From positions 1 through 64,000 of the forward strand of contig NZ_POQT01000002.1 of NCBI RefSeq assembly GCF_002938435.1: 64,000 bases of DNA, read 5' to 3'. Origin of the DNA: Blastococcus saxobsidens (GTDB lineage: Bacteria > Actinomycetota > Actinomycetes > Mycobacteriales > Geodermatophilaceae). A program made the translations under genes and the position numbers. This document shows positions 8,144-15,928 of the stretch, piece after piece; the first letter of the stretch is position 1; each line of letters begins with the position of its first letter. The notes under the pieces are model-generated. The model saw only the letters and a list, made by a program, of their open reading frames with translations. It made no database searches and was not told the DNA's origin.

Positions 8144-8355
8144 TGCCCGCCCTTCCGGCGACGGCGCCAGCGGGTCAGCAGCACCCAGGTCACGACGCCG
8201 AGCAGCGCCAGACCGGTGGTCCAGCCCACCACCTCCGGCGCCCGCCTGCCCTCCGCGCCCAGCACGTCGCAGATCCACGCGGTCACCGCGTAGCCGATCA
8301 CGTAACCCAGGACGACGACCAGCAGCGCGGGCGCCGCCAGGGCGAACACGAACAC
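8134..8355 (-). CDS. Small two-TM membrane protein antisense between cysD and cysN
   Basis: A 73-aa open frame with two hydrophobic segments, about residues 2-30 (ALLVVVLGYVIGYAV) and 42-62 (VVGWTTGLALLGVVTWVLL), followed by a basic tail RWRRRRKGG. This is a normal small inner-membrane protein layout (positive-inside tail). Its stop overlaps the last 10 nt of cysD on the other strand. No family is recognised. It explains the gap between cysD and cysN. It could still be a chance frame, since both strands of high-GC DNA stay open, but the clean hydrophobic/basic pattern argues for a gene. Confidence 0.55.
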   Translation of the reverse strand: MFVFALAAPALLVVVLGYVIGYAVTAWICDVLGAEGRRAPEVVGWTTGLALLGVVTWVLLTRWRRRRKGGHQK

Positions 8356-8423
8356 GCACTGCCTCCTCGGGGCCTCCGCTCCAGCGTCCGCGCCGCCGCC
8401 GTCCTTCGCCAGGAGAACTCCCG

Positions 8424-9728
8424 ATGAACCCCGTCGACGTGCACTCGGCCGCCGCCGCGCAGGCCCACGACATCGCCGTCGCCCGCAAGGACATCCTGCG
8501 GATCGCCACCGCCGGCTCGGTCGACGACGGCAAGAGCACCCTGATCGGCCGGCTGCTCTACGACAGCAAGGCCGTCTTCGAGGACCAGTACGAGGCCGTG
8601 GAGCGCGCCAGCAAGGGCGACTTCGTCGACCTCGCGCTGCTCACCGACGGGCTGCGCGCCGAGCGCGAGCAGGGCATCACCATCGACGTCGCCTACCGGT
8701 ACTTCGCGACGCCGCGGCGCACGTTCATCCTCGCCGACACCCCGGGCCACGTGCAGTACACGCGCAACATGGTGACCGGCGCCTCCACCGCCGACCTCGC
8801 GATCGTGCTGGTCGACGCCCGCAAGGGCATGCTCGAGCAGAGCCGCCGGCACGCCTTCCTCGCCTCGCTGCTGCGCGTGCCGCACATCGTCGTCGCGGTG
8901 AACAAGATGGACCTGGTCGACTGGTCGGAGGCCACCTTCGAGGCCATCCGCGACGAGTTCAGCGCCTTCGCCGCGAAGCTCGACGTCCCCGACCTCACCG
9001 TCGTCCCGATCTCGGCGCTGCACGGCGACAACGTCGTCCGCCGTTCGGAGCACACGCCCTGGTACCAGGGCCCCTCCCTGCTGCACCACCTCGAGAACGT
9101 GCACGTGGCCAGCGACCGGAACCTGGTCGACGCCCGGTTCCCCGTGCAGTACGTGATCCGCCCCCAGTCCGACGCCCACCACGACTACCGCGGCTACGCG
9201 GGCACCGTGGCCAGCGGCGTGCTGCGCCCGGGCGACGAGGTGCAGGTGCTGCCCAGCGGGCTGACCACCACGGTGGCGGGCATCGAAGGGCCGCGCGGCC
9301 CGGTCGAGGAGGCGTTCGCACCGATGTCGGTGACGGTGCGGCTGGCCGACGACCTCGACGTCTCCCGCGGAGACCTCATCTGCCGCCCGACGAACGCGCC
9401 ACACGTCACGCAGGACCTCGACGCCCTGGTGTGCTGGATGACCGACGAGCCGCTCCGGCCGCGGCAGCGGCTGGCGATCAAGCACACCACCCGCACGGTG
9501 CGGGCCATGGTCAAGGACCTGCACTACCGGCTGGACGTCAACACGTTGCACCGCGACCTGGAAGCCGGGGAACTCGGGCTCAACGACATCGGCCGGGTGA
9601 AGCTGCGCACCACCCAGCCGCTGTTCGTCGACGAGTACGTACGCAACCGGGTGACCGGCCGGTTCATCATCATCGACGAGGCGACCAACGCCACGGTCGG
9701 CGCCGGGATGCTCGTCCCCGGCTCCTGA
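8424..9728 (+). CDS. cysN: Sulfate adenylyltransferase subunit 1, CysN (GTPase)
   Basis: A 434-aa EF-Tu-like GTPase that drives APS formation by CysD. G1 is GSVDDGKSTL near residue 31, the switch II motif DTPGHVQYTRNM near 105, and the NKMD motif (VAVNKMDLVDW) near 159. The C-terminal beta-barrel domains follow, ending near GRFIIIDEATNATVGAG. ATG 8424 is preceded by AGGAGAA. The length is that of a stand-alone CysN: there is no CysC (APS kinase) fusion at the C-terminus, so PAPS synthesis, if any, is encoded elsewhere. Confidence 0.96.
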   Translation: MNPVDVHSAAAAQAHDIAVARKDILRIATAGSVDDGKSTLIGRLLYDSKAVFEDQYEAVERASKGDFVDLALLTDGLRAEREQGITIDVAYRYFATPRRTFILADTPGHVQYTRNMVTGASTADLAIVLVDARKGMLEQSRRHAFLASLLRVPHIVVAVNKMDLVDWSEATFEAIRDEFSAFAAKLDVPDLTVVPISALHGDNVVRRSEHTPWYQGPSLLHHLENVHVASDRNLVDARFPVQYVIRPQSDAHHDYRGYAGTVASGVLRPGDEVQVLPSGLTTTVAGIEGPRGPVEEAFAPMSVTVRLADDLDVSRGDLICRPTNAPHVTQDLDALVCWMTDEPLRPRQRLAIKHTTRTVRAMVKDLHYRLDVNTLHRDLEAGELGLNDIGRVKLRTTQPLFVDEYVRNRVTGRFIIIDEATNATVGAGMLVPGS

Positions 9729-9752
9729 GGCCCGCTCCGGGGCCGCGGGGGC

Positions 9753-9829
9753 TCCTCCCTCACGGTTGCGGGTCCTCCCTCACGGTCGACGACGAGGGAG
9801 GACCCGGAACGATCAGGTCACCTGGTCGT
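9753..9829 (+). repeat. Dispersed double-palindrome repeat, copy A
   Basis: About 77 bp that match the reverse complement of 17700-17777 with roughly six mismatches. Each copy holds two hairpins in series: GGTCCTCCCTC pairing with GAGGGAGGACC, and ATCAGGT pairing with ACCTG(G/A)T. The copy sits directly downstream of cysN and may act as a terminator, but conservation beyond the stems suggests a dispersed intergenic element of REP/BIME type. Confidence 0.85.
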
Positions 9830-9910
9830 CAGCGGGCAGGCGGCCGACAGCCCGTGCCGGACTGCGGTGCGGCCGGACGCCGCAGTCCGTCAGCGTGGCC
9901 CCGAGGCACA

Positions 9911-9948
9911 GCACCGCCCCCGTCCGTGGTGCGGGACGGGGGCGGTGC
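9911..9948. terminator. Strong 15-bp stem, likely bidirectional terminator
   Basis: Positions 9911-9925 and 9934-9948 are perfect inverted 15-mers (GCACCGCCCCCGTCC and its complement) around an 8-nt loop. The hairpin lies between the convergent cysN and the minus-strand gene at 9966, 18 nt after the latter's stop. No long U tract follows, as is usual in high-GC actinobacteria. Confidence 0.7.
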
Positions 9949-9965
9949 AGAGCTGGTCCGGCCGG

Positions 9966-10130
9966 TCAGGCCTTGTCGGTCGGCGCGGGGGCGGCGCCCG
10001 GGTCGCCGTCCCAGTCCTTGCCGGCGACGTCGGCGTTCTCCGACGCGCTGTCGGTCTGCCCCGCGACGGTCTCGATCATCTCCTCGTCGGAGACGCCCTC
10101 ACCGGCCGCGTGCGTGTTCTGCTCGCTCAT
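9966..10130 (-). CDS. Small acidic hydrophilic protein, function unknown
   Basis: A 54-aa protein from ATG 10130 with GGAAGGAAG about eight bases upstream. The sequence is rich in Glu, Asp, Ala and Gly (MSEQNTHAAGEGVSDEEMIE...), without Cys or hydrophobic segments, and is probably disordered. Hydrophilic disordered small proteins of this type are frequent in desiccation-tolerant actinobacteria, but no family was recognised. It has its own terminator hairpin downstream at 9911-9948, which supports an independent transcription unit. Confidence 0.6.
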   Translation of the reverse strand: MSEQNTHAAGEGVSDEEMIETVAGQTDSASENADVAGKDWDGDPGAAPAPTDKA

Positions 10131-10284
10131 CGCGCACTTCCTTCCTCTGGCTCGCTGCTGCCCTGAGCCCTCCCCGCTCCGGACGTGCGGCAAACCAGCG
10201 GTGGGTCACAGGCGCCGGAGACGTCCCAGCTGTGAAGGAAGTCGGCGACTTCCACCGTTCGAGGCGGCCGAAGGTCATGGGGTC

Positions 10285-10674
10285 TCAGAGGCGGGCGGGG
10301 CGCAGTTCGAACCAGACCCGCTTGCCGTCCCGGTGGTCCTCGCAGCCCCAGCGGTCGGCGAGGACCTCGACCATGCGCAGGCCGCGCCCCCGCACGCTCT
10401 CGGGGTCGGAGGCCTGCACCGCGGGCCGGGTCGGCGAGCAGTCGACGACGGCCAGCCGCAGCCAGTCCTCGGAGTAGGACGCCTCGAGCGTGAGGCACGA
10501 CGTGCCACCGACGTGGTCCACCACGTTGGCCACCAGTTCCGTCACGAGCAGAGCGGCGTCGTCGTGGTCCTGGCGCGCGTCCCACCCCTGCAGCAGCTGA
10601 CGCACGAGCCGACGAGCCACCGGAACGCTCGCGGCGATCGGCGGCAGGTCGATGCTGGCGGTGAGCGTGGACAT
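10285..10674 (-). CDS. RsbW-like ATP-binding protein (HATPase_c_2), anti-sigma type
   Basis: A 129-aa stand-alone GHKL ATPase domain. The N box is LVTELVANVVDHVGG (about residues 48-62) and the G1/G2 region reads VVDCSPTRPAV and RGRGLRMVEVLADRWG. Ending with KRVWFELR is typical of the family. Proteins of this class are serine kinases that bind sigma factors and phosphorylate STAS-domain antagonists (partner switching). Start at ATG 10674 with GGAAG just upstream. No sigma factor or STAS gene is adjacent, so it is one of the orphan copies common in actinobacteria. It is divergent from the HTH gene at 10895. Confidence 0.85.
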   Translation of the reverse strand: MSTLTASIDLPPIAASVPVARRLVRQLLQGWDARQDHDDAALLVTELVANVVDHVGGTSCLTLEASYSEDWLRLAVVDCSPTRPAVQASDPESVRGRGLRMVEVLADRWGCEDHRDGKRVWFELRPARL

Positions 10675-10809
10675 GCTGACTTCCGTTTCTGCCGGTGGGC
10701 TGGGGGAGCGGCCTGGTGCCCGGTCTCTTCTCTTATCGGCAGGAGCAGCACCGACCTGTAAACCGGTTGCGCGCAACTATCCCGACAGCGAGGACATGAC
10801 GCAACCCCT

Positions 10810-10857
10810 ATTGCATGCCATGGGCATTGCATGCAACGGCCATTGCGCTACTGTCAT
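10810..10857. promoter_or_regulatory. Three direct repeats with 16-bp period (putative operator)
   Basis: ATTGCATGC occurs at 10810 and 10826 and ATTGCGC at 10842, so the repeats start exactly 16 bp apart. They lie 40-85 bp before the GTG of the HTH gene at 10895, where its promoter should be. The block is AT-richer than its surroundings. It is a good candidate for an operator bound by that protein or by another regulator of the divergent genes. Confidence 0.55.
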
Positions 10858-10894
10858 ACGCGTCCCAGCCCGACAGCACCAGAGAGGAGCAGCC

Positions 10895-11266
10895 GTGAGC
10901 GCCCCCCAGCCCGCAGGCGACGACGCGGCGACCCGCGCGCTCGTGGAGCTCATCGACCGGATCGACCGCTCCGTGGAGGAGCTGCAGCGCGCCCGGACGC
11001 GCGCCGGCCGGCTGCTGGAGGAGCGCGCGGCCGGCCGGCCCTGGCTGGAGCTGGTGACGACGGCTTCGCGGCCCCTCGTGGTGGAGAGCATCTCCACCGT
11101 CCTCTCGGCGCTGGCGACCGCCGGGCACACGTGGCGCCGCGAGGAGGCCGCCGCCCTGCAACGCGAGAACGTGAGCATCAACCGGATCGCGGCGCTGTTC
11201 GGGGTCACCCGGCAGCGGATCTCCGCCCTGCTGAAGGAGACCAGGACCGGCACCCCGGCCCCCTGA
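10895..11266 (+). CDS. Small helix-turn-helix DNA-binding protein
   Basis: A 123-aa cytoplasmic protein that starts at GTG 10895 behind AGAGAGGAG. Residues 1-45 form a helix rich in Arg/Glu (LVELIDRIDRSVEELQRARTRAGRLLEE), possibly a dimerisation coiled coil. The C-terminal part contains a recognisable HTH, SINRIAALFGVTRQRISALLKE (about residues 94-115), like those that read SxxxIAxxFGVTRQRISxLL in actinobacterial regulators. Target genes are unknown. Three 16-bp periodic repeats lie in its upstream region and suggest autoregulation. It is convergent with hrpA. Confidence 0.75.
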   Translation: MSAPQPAGDDAATRALVELIDRIDRSVEELQRARTRAGRLLEERAAGRPWLELVTTASRPLVVESISTVLSALATAGHTWRREEAAALQRENVSINRIAALFGVTRQRISALLKETRTGTPAP

Positions 11267-11311
11267 GATGCCGTCCCGGGTCCCCGAGGGGCCGGCGGAC
11301 GGGGCCCTCCC

Positions 11312-14300
11312 TCAGGCCAGCAGCGCGTCGATCGCCTTGACGATCCGCTGCTCGGACACCGGGCGCGGGGTACCCACTGCCTGGGCGAACAGCGACACTC
11401 GGAGCTCCTCGAGCATCCAGCGCACACGGACCACCGGGTCGTCGGGCCCGCCGGTCGTCGGCACCTCGCGCCGGAGCTGCTCGTAGTCGGCGGTCACGGC
11501 GGCCACCTGCTGCATCCAGAGCTCGTCGCGGACCGCGTTGGCGGGCAGCTTCTCCAGCCGGTGGGCCATCCCCCTGAGGTAGCGCACCAGGTCGGGCAGC
11601 CGGCGTCGCCCGGTGGCCGCCACGAAGCCCCGGTGCAGCAGACCGGTCATCTGCCGGCGCAGGTCGGCCACCGCCGCCTCCGGCACCCGGCGGCCGGGAG
11701 CGGCACCGATGGCCACGGCGACCTCCCGGGCCTGACCCAGGACCGCCTCGACCTTCTGCACGACGTCGACGGTCAGCCGGTGCAGGTCGGTGCGGGCGGC
11801 GGCGACGAGCGCGGCGAACGCCTCGCCGTCCCGCGGGGGGCCGCCGGCGGCCGCGACCAGCTCGTCGGCCGCGGCGTCGACGCAGTCGGCGACCAGATCC
11901 GGGATCTCGCCGTCCGGGTTGAACTGCAGGGCGAGCCGGGCACGCGGGCCGAGCGACTTCACCACCTGCTTGGCCGGCGACCCGGCGACCAGCACGAGCA
12001 GCCGCCGCGCACCCAGCCAGGACAACCGGCGGGCCTCGGCCTGCGTCGGCACGACCCGCACGCCGACCGTCGCGCCCTCGTCGACCAGTGCGGGGTACGC
12101 GGTGACGACGTGCGCACCGCGCTGGACCTCCACCGACGGCGGCAGCGTCCCGAACTCCCACGACGTCAGACCGGTGCGCTCGAGGTCCGAGGCGGCGCGG
12201 GCCAGGCTCACCCGGGCCTGCGGGGCGACCTGCGCCTTGAGGGCGGCGAGGTCCTTGCCGGTGGCCAGCGTGCGCTGCTGGTCGTCGAGCACCCGGAACG
12301 TGGCGCGCAGGTGACCGGGGACCTGCTCGGGGTGCCACGCGTCGAGCGGGATGGTCACCGCGACAGCGCGACGGAGCTCCCGCTCCAGGGCGGGCAGCAG
12401 CGGCTCACCCGGATCGATCCGGGGCAGCACCTCGCGCACCCGGTCCGGGATCGGCACCAGGGCGCGGCGCAGCTGCTTGGGCAGGGTGCGCAGCAGCGCG
12501 GTGACCAGCTCCTCGCGCAGCCCGGGCACCGTGAACGCCAGCGACTCCCCCGACGTCCGGTCCGCCACGGTGTCCAGCACACCGAGCGGGACGTCGACGG
12601 TGACGCCGTCCTCGGCCGAGCCGGGTGCGAACGCGTAGGACAGCGGCAGGGTCAGGCCCTGCGTCAGCGCGACCTCGTCGGGGAAGTCCTCGACCCGCAC
12701 GTCGGCGGCCGCCGCCGCGTTGGTGAGCATCTCGGGCGTGAAGGTCAGCAGGTCCGGCTGCTCGTGCCGGACGCGCTTCCACCACCTGTCGAAGTGCCGG
12801 GCGGAGACGACGTCGGCCGGGACGCGGGCGTCGTAGAGCTCGAACAGGGTCTCCTCGTCGACGCCGATGTCGCGGCGGCGGGCGCGTTCCTCCAGCTCGG
12901 CGACCCGCTCGAGCGCCCGCTGGTTGTCGGCCCAGAACCGGTGGTGCGTCGTCCACTCGCCCAGCACCAGGGCGTGCCGGATGAACAGCTCCCGCGAGAC
13001 CACCGGGTCGATGGAGCCGTACTGCACCCGGCGGCCGACCACCAGCGGCAGCCCGTAGAGCGTGACCCGCTCGGTGGCGACGACGGAGCCGCGCTTGGCG
13101 TCCCAGCGCGGCTCGGAGTACTGGCGCTTGACCAGGTGGTCGGCGAGCTTCTCCACCGTCTCCGGGTCGATCCGGGCGACCGTGCGGGCGAACAACCGGC
13201 TGGTCTCGACCAGCTCGGCGGCCACGACCCAGCGCGGCGGCTTCTTCGCCAGCGGGGTGCCGGGGGCGAGCACGAACCGGGTGTTCCGCGTGCCGAGGTA
13301 CTCGCGGCCGGGGCGGCCGGGCTTCCCGTCCCGGCCCTTCACCGGCTCCGCCTGCATGCCGACATGGCTCAGCAGGCCGGCGAGCAGGGCGGCGGTGATG
13401 CCCCGCTCGTCCGGCTCGGCCGCCGGTTCCCCGACGGTCATGCCCAGGCGCCGGGCGGTGCCGCGCAGCTGACCGTGCAGGTCCTGCCACTCGCGGATGC
13501 GCAGGTAGTGCAGGAACTCCCGCTTCACCGTGCGGCGGAACTGATTGCCGCTCAACGCCTCCTGCTGCTCCCCCAGGTAGCGCCACAGGTTCAGCAACGC
13601 GAGGAAGTCGGAGTTCTCGTCGGCGAACCGGGCGTGCAGCTGGTCGGCCTCCTGCTGGTGCTCGGCCGGGCGCTCGCGCGGGTCCTGGATGGTCAGACCC
13701 GCGGCGATCACGAGCACCTCGTCCAGGACGCCGCGCCCGTCCGCCTCGACCACCATGCGGGCCATGCGCGGGTCCAGCGGCAGCGCCGCCAGCGCCCGGC
13801 CGGTCGCGGTCAGCTTCCCGTGCTCGTCCAGCGCGTGCAGCTCCTCGAGCAGCGCCAGACCGTCGGCGACCGCCCGGCGGTCCGGCGGGTCGATGAACGG
13901 GAAGTGCTCCACCTCGCCCAGGTCCAGGGCGACCATCTGCAGCAGCACCGAGGCCAGGTTGGTGCGCAGGATCTCCGGGTCGGTGAACTCCGGCCGGCCG
14001 AGGTAGTCGTCCTCGGTGTAGAGCCGGATCGCGATCCCGTTCGAGGTGCGGCCGCAGCGGCCCGAGCGCTGGCGGGCCGAGGCCTGGCTGATCGGCTCGA
14101 TCGGCAGCCGCTGCACCTTGGTGCGATGGCTGTAGCGGGAGATCCGCGCCGTCCCCGGATCGATCACGTAGCGGATCCCCGGCACGGTCAGCGAGGTCTC
14201 CGCGACGTTGGTCGACAGCACGATCCGCCGTCCGGTGTGCGGGGCGAAGACCTTGTGCTGCTCGGCCGCCGAGAGCCGGCTGTAGAGCGGCACGATCTCG

Positions 14301-15250
14301 GTGTTCGGCAGGGAGCGCTCGGCCAGCGCGTCCTGGGTGTCGCGGATCTCCCGCTCGCCGGCGAGGAAGACCAGGATGTCCCCCGGCCCCTCGGCGACCA
14401 GCTCGTCGACGGCGTCGAGGATCGCGGTGACCTGGTCGCGGTCGGGGTCGGCGTCCTCGTCGTCCGGATCGACGACCGGGCGGTGGCGGACCTCCACCGG
14501 GTAGGTGCGCCCGCTGACCTCCACGACCGGCGCGTCCCCGAAGTGCTTCGCGACCCGCGCCACGTCGATCGTCGCGGACGTGATGACGAGCTTCAGGTCC
14601 GGCCGGCGCGGGAGCAGCTGGGCCAGGTAGCCCAGCAGGAAGTCGATGTTGAGGCTCCGCTCGTGGGCCTCGTCCAGGATGATCGTGTCGTACTGGCGCA
14701 GCAGCCGGTCGTGGGCGATCTCGGCCAGCAGCACGCCATCGGTCATGAGCTTGACCAGCGTCGAATCCGAGACCTGGTCGGTGAAGCGCATCTTGAAGCC
14801 GACGACCTCGCCCAGCGGGGTCTGCAGCTCCTCGGCGATCCGCTCCGCCACGCTGCGAGCCGCGATCCGGCGGGGCTGGGTGTGCCCGATCCGGCCCCGG
14901 ACGCCGCGGCCGAGCTCCAGGGCGATCTTGGGCAGCTGCGTGGTCTTGCCCGACCCGGTCTCCCCGGCGACGACGACCACCTGGGAATCGCGGAGGGCTG
15001 CGGAGATGTCGTCCCGGCGGCCGCTGACCGGCAGCTCCTCCGGATAGCCGACCACCGGGACCGCGGCGCGACGGCGGGCGATCCGCTCCTCGGCGGCCAC
15101 GACATCGGCGACGAGTTCCTCCCGCTGCCGGTCGCGCGCCTGGGGATCACGGGTGCGCCGCAGCCCGTCGAGCCGCCGGCGGAGCCGGTGCTCGTCGAGC
15201 AGCGTGAGCTGCGACAGCCGGGACCGCAGGTCGTCGGGCGGTGCGGTCAC
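11312..15250 (-). CDS. hrpA: ATP-dependent RNA helicase HrpA
   Basis: A 1312-aa DEAH-box helicase, close to the 1300 residues of E. coli HrpA. Motifs in order: Walker A GETGSGKTTQLPK near residue 97, TQPRRIAA, DEAHERSLNIDFLLG near 190, SATID, LSTNVAETSLTVPG, and QRSGRCGR. The HA2, OB-fold and long HrpA-specific C-terminal (DUF3418) regions follow. HrpA-type helicases unwind RNA and in E. coli rescue stalled ribosomes on mRNA. GTG 15250 is chosen as the start; the frame stays open for 220 codons upstream through the marR gene, which is an artefact of base composition. The opposite strand of this gene holds a 1246-codon open frame that I regard as its shadow. Confidence 0.96.
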   Translation of the reverse strand: MTAPPDDLRSRLSQLTLLDEHRLRRRLDGLRRTRDPQARDRQREELVADVVAAEERIARRRAAVPVVGYPEELPVSGRRDDISAALRDSQVVVVAGETGSGKTTQLPKIALELGRGVRGRIGHTQPRRIAARSVAERIAEELQTPLGEVVGFKMRFTDQVSDSTLVKLMTDGVLLAEIAHDRLLRQYDTIILDEAHERSLNIDFLLGYLAQLLPRRPDLKLVITSATIDVARVAKHFGDAPVVEVSGRTYPVEVRHRPVVDPDDEDADPDRDQVTAILDAVDELVAEGPGDILVFLAGEREIRDTQDALAERSLPNTEIVPLYSRLSAAEQHKVFAPHTGRRIVLSTNVAETSLTVPGIRYVIDPGTARISRYSHRTKVQRLPIEPISQASARQRSGRCGRTSNGIAIRLYTEDDYLGRPEFTDPEILRTNLASVLLQMVALDLGEVEHFPFIDPPDRRAVADGLALLEELHALDEHGKLTATGRALAALPLDPRMARMVVEADGRGVLDEVLVIAAGLTIQDPRERPAEHQQEADQLHARFADENSDFLALLNLWRYLGEQQEALSGNQFRRTVKREFLHYLRIREWQDLHGQLRGTARRLGMTVGEPAAEPDERGITAALLAGLLSHVGMQAEPVKGRDGKPGRPGREYLGTRNTRFVLAPGTPLAKKPPRWVVAAELVETSRLFARTVARIDPETVEKLADHLVKRQYSEPRWDAKRGSVVATERVTLYGLPLVVGRRVQYGSIDPVVSRELFIRHALVLGEWTTHHRFWADNQRALERVAELEERARRRDIGVDEETLFELYDARVPADVVSARHFDRWWKRVRHEQPDLLTFTPEMLTNAAAAADVRVEDFPDEVALTQGLTLPLSYAFAPGSAEDGVTVDVPLGVLDTVADRTSGESLAFTVPGLREELVTALLRTLPKQLRRALVPIPDRVREVLPRIDPGEPLLPALERELRRAVAVTIPLDAWHPEQVPGHLRATFRVLDDQQRTLATGKDLAALKAQVAPQARVSLARAASDLERTGLTSWEFGTLPPSVEVQRGAHVVTAYPALVDEGATVGVRVVPTQAEARRLSWLGARRLLVLVAGSPAKQVVKSLGPRARLALQFNPDGEIPDLVADCVDAAADELVAAAGGPPRDGEAFAALVAAARTDLHRLTVDVVQKVEAVLGQAREVAVAIGAAPGRRVPEAAVADLRRQMTGLLHRGFVAATGRRRLPDLVRYLRGMAHRLEKLPANAVRDELWMQQVAAVTADYEQLRREVPTTGGPDDPVVRVRWMLEELRVSLFAQAVGTPRPVSEQRIVKAIDALLA

Positions 15251-15344
15251 GGTGGTTCCCGTGCTCCTCTCCGGTCCGGCGGCGTCACCGCCGACGGGTG
15301 ACCCCCTCCAGCATCGCACCGTCTCCCGGGCGTGCGGGACGGCA

Positions 15345-15401
15345 CGGGAGAACAGATGCATGAGCCCTGCAACAAGGTGTAGCGTGCACTCAGTTCTCCC
15401 G
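15345..15401. promoter_or_regulatory. 9-bp inverted repeat in the hrpA-marR intergenic region
   Basis: CGGGAGAAC (15345-15353) and GTTCTCCCG (15393-15401) are perfect inverted repeats 39 nt apart, 20 nt before the marR GTG. Between them are TGCATGAGCCCTGCA and the AT-richer promoter DNA. This layout suits an operator for the adjacent MarR protein. Confidence 0.45.
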
Positions 15402-15421
15402 CCGCGCACCCGAGGAGCTCC

Positions 15422-15928
15422 GTGACCGACAGCCCCACCGACGGCGCCCTCGGCGACCCTGGCATCGGCGCCCTGGGTGAGCAGCTGCCCCGCTTCATGC
15501 GGCTCATGCACGGCCTGAAGAACCAGCACGCCGCCGAGGGCGGCCGCGACCGCGCCGCCCACGTGCTGCTCTTCCCGCTGTGCCGCCTCGGCCCGCTGCG
15601 CCAGGGGGCGCTGGCCGACCTGGTGCACGCCGACCCCTCGACCGTCAGCCGGCACGTGACCCTGCTCGTGGAGCAGGGGCTGGTCCGCCGCGCCGCCGAC
15701 GAGTCCGACGGCCGGGCCAGCAACCTCGTCCTCACCGATGCGGGCCACGCCCAGCTCGACCGGCTCCGCGTCGAGCGCGAGGCCTACCTGCGCCAGGTGA
15801 CCGCCGACTGGACCGAGGAGGAGCTGCAGACCTTCACGGCGCTCTTCGCGCGGTTGCTCGACGGGATCGCCGCCACCCTGCCCTCCGATCCCATGTCCAC
15901 GCCTCCCCACCGGACGGTGCCCGCATGA
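15422..15928 (+). CDS. MarR-family transcriptional regulator
   Basis: A 168-aa winged-helix regulator. The HTH reads LRQGALADLVHADPSTVSRHVTLLVEQGLVRR (about residues 60-91), followed by the wing (ADESDGRASNLVLTDAGHAQL). GTG 15422 lies behind GAGGAG. Its stop overlaps the ATG of the MFS exporter by ATGA, so it almost certainly regulates that exporter, probably as a ligand-released repressor. The inverted repeat at 15345-15401 is a plausible operator. Confidence 0.93.
   Translation: MTDSPTDGALGDPGIGALGEQLPRFMRLMHGLKNQHAAEGGRDRAAHVLLFPLCRLGPLRQGALADLVHADPSTVSRHVTLLVEQGLVRRAADESDGRASNLVLTDAGHAQLDRLRVEREAYLRQVTADWTEEELQTFTALFARLLDGIAATLPSDPMSTPPHRTVPA

Noticed and set aside
6332-8539. 735-codon minus-strand frame
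   Set aside because: Opposite to cysQ and cysD, which have clear motifs; shadow.
11561-15301. A 1246-codon open frame on the plus strand
   Set aside because: It is exactly opposite hrpA, whose helicase motifs are intact. The frame is rich in Arg, Gly, Gln and His and has no domain; this is the usual shadow in high-GC DNA.
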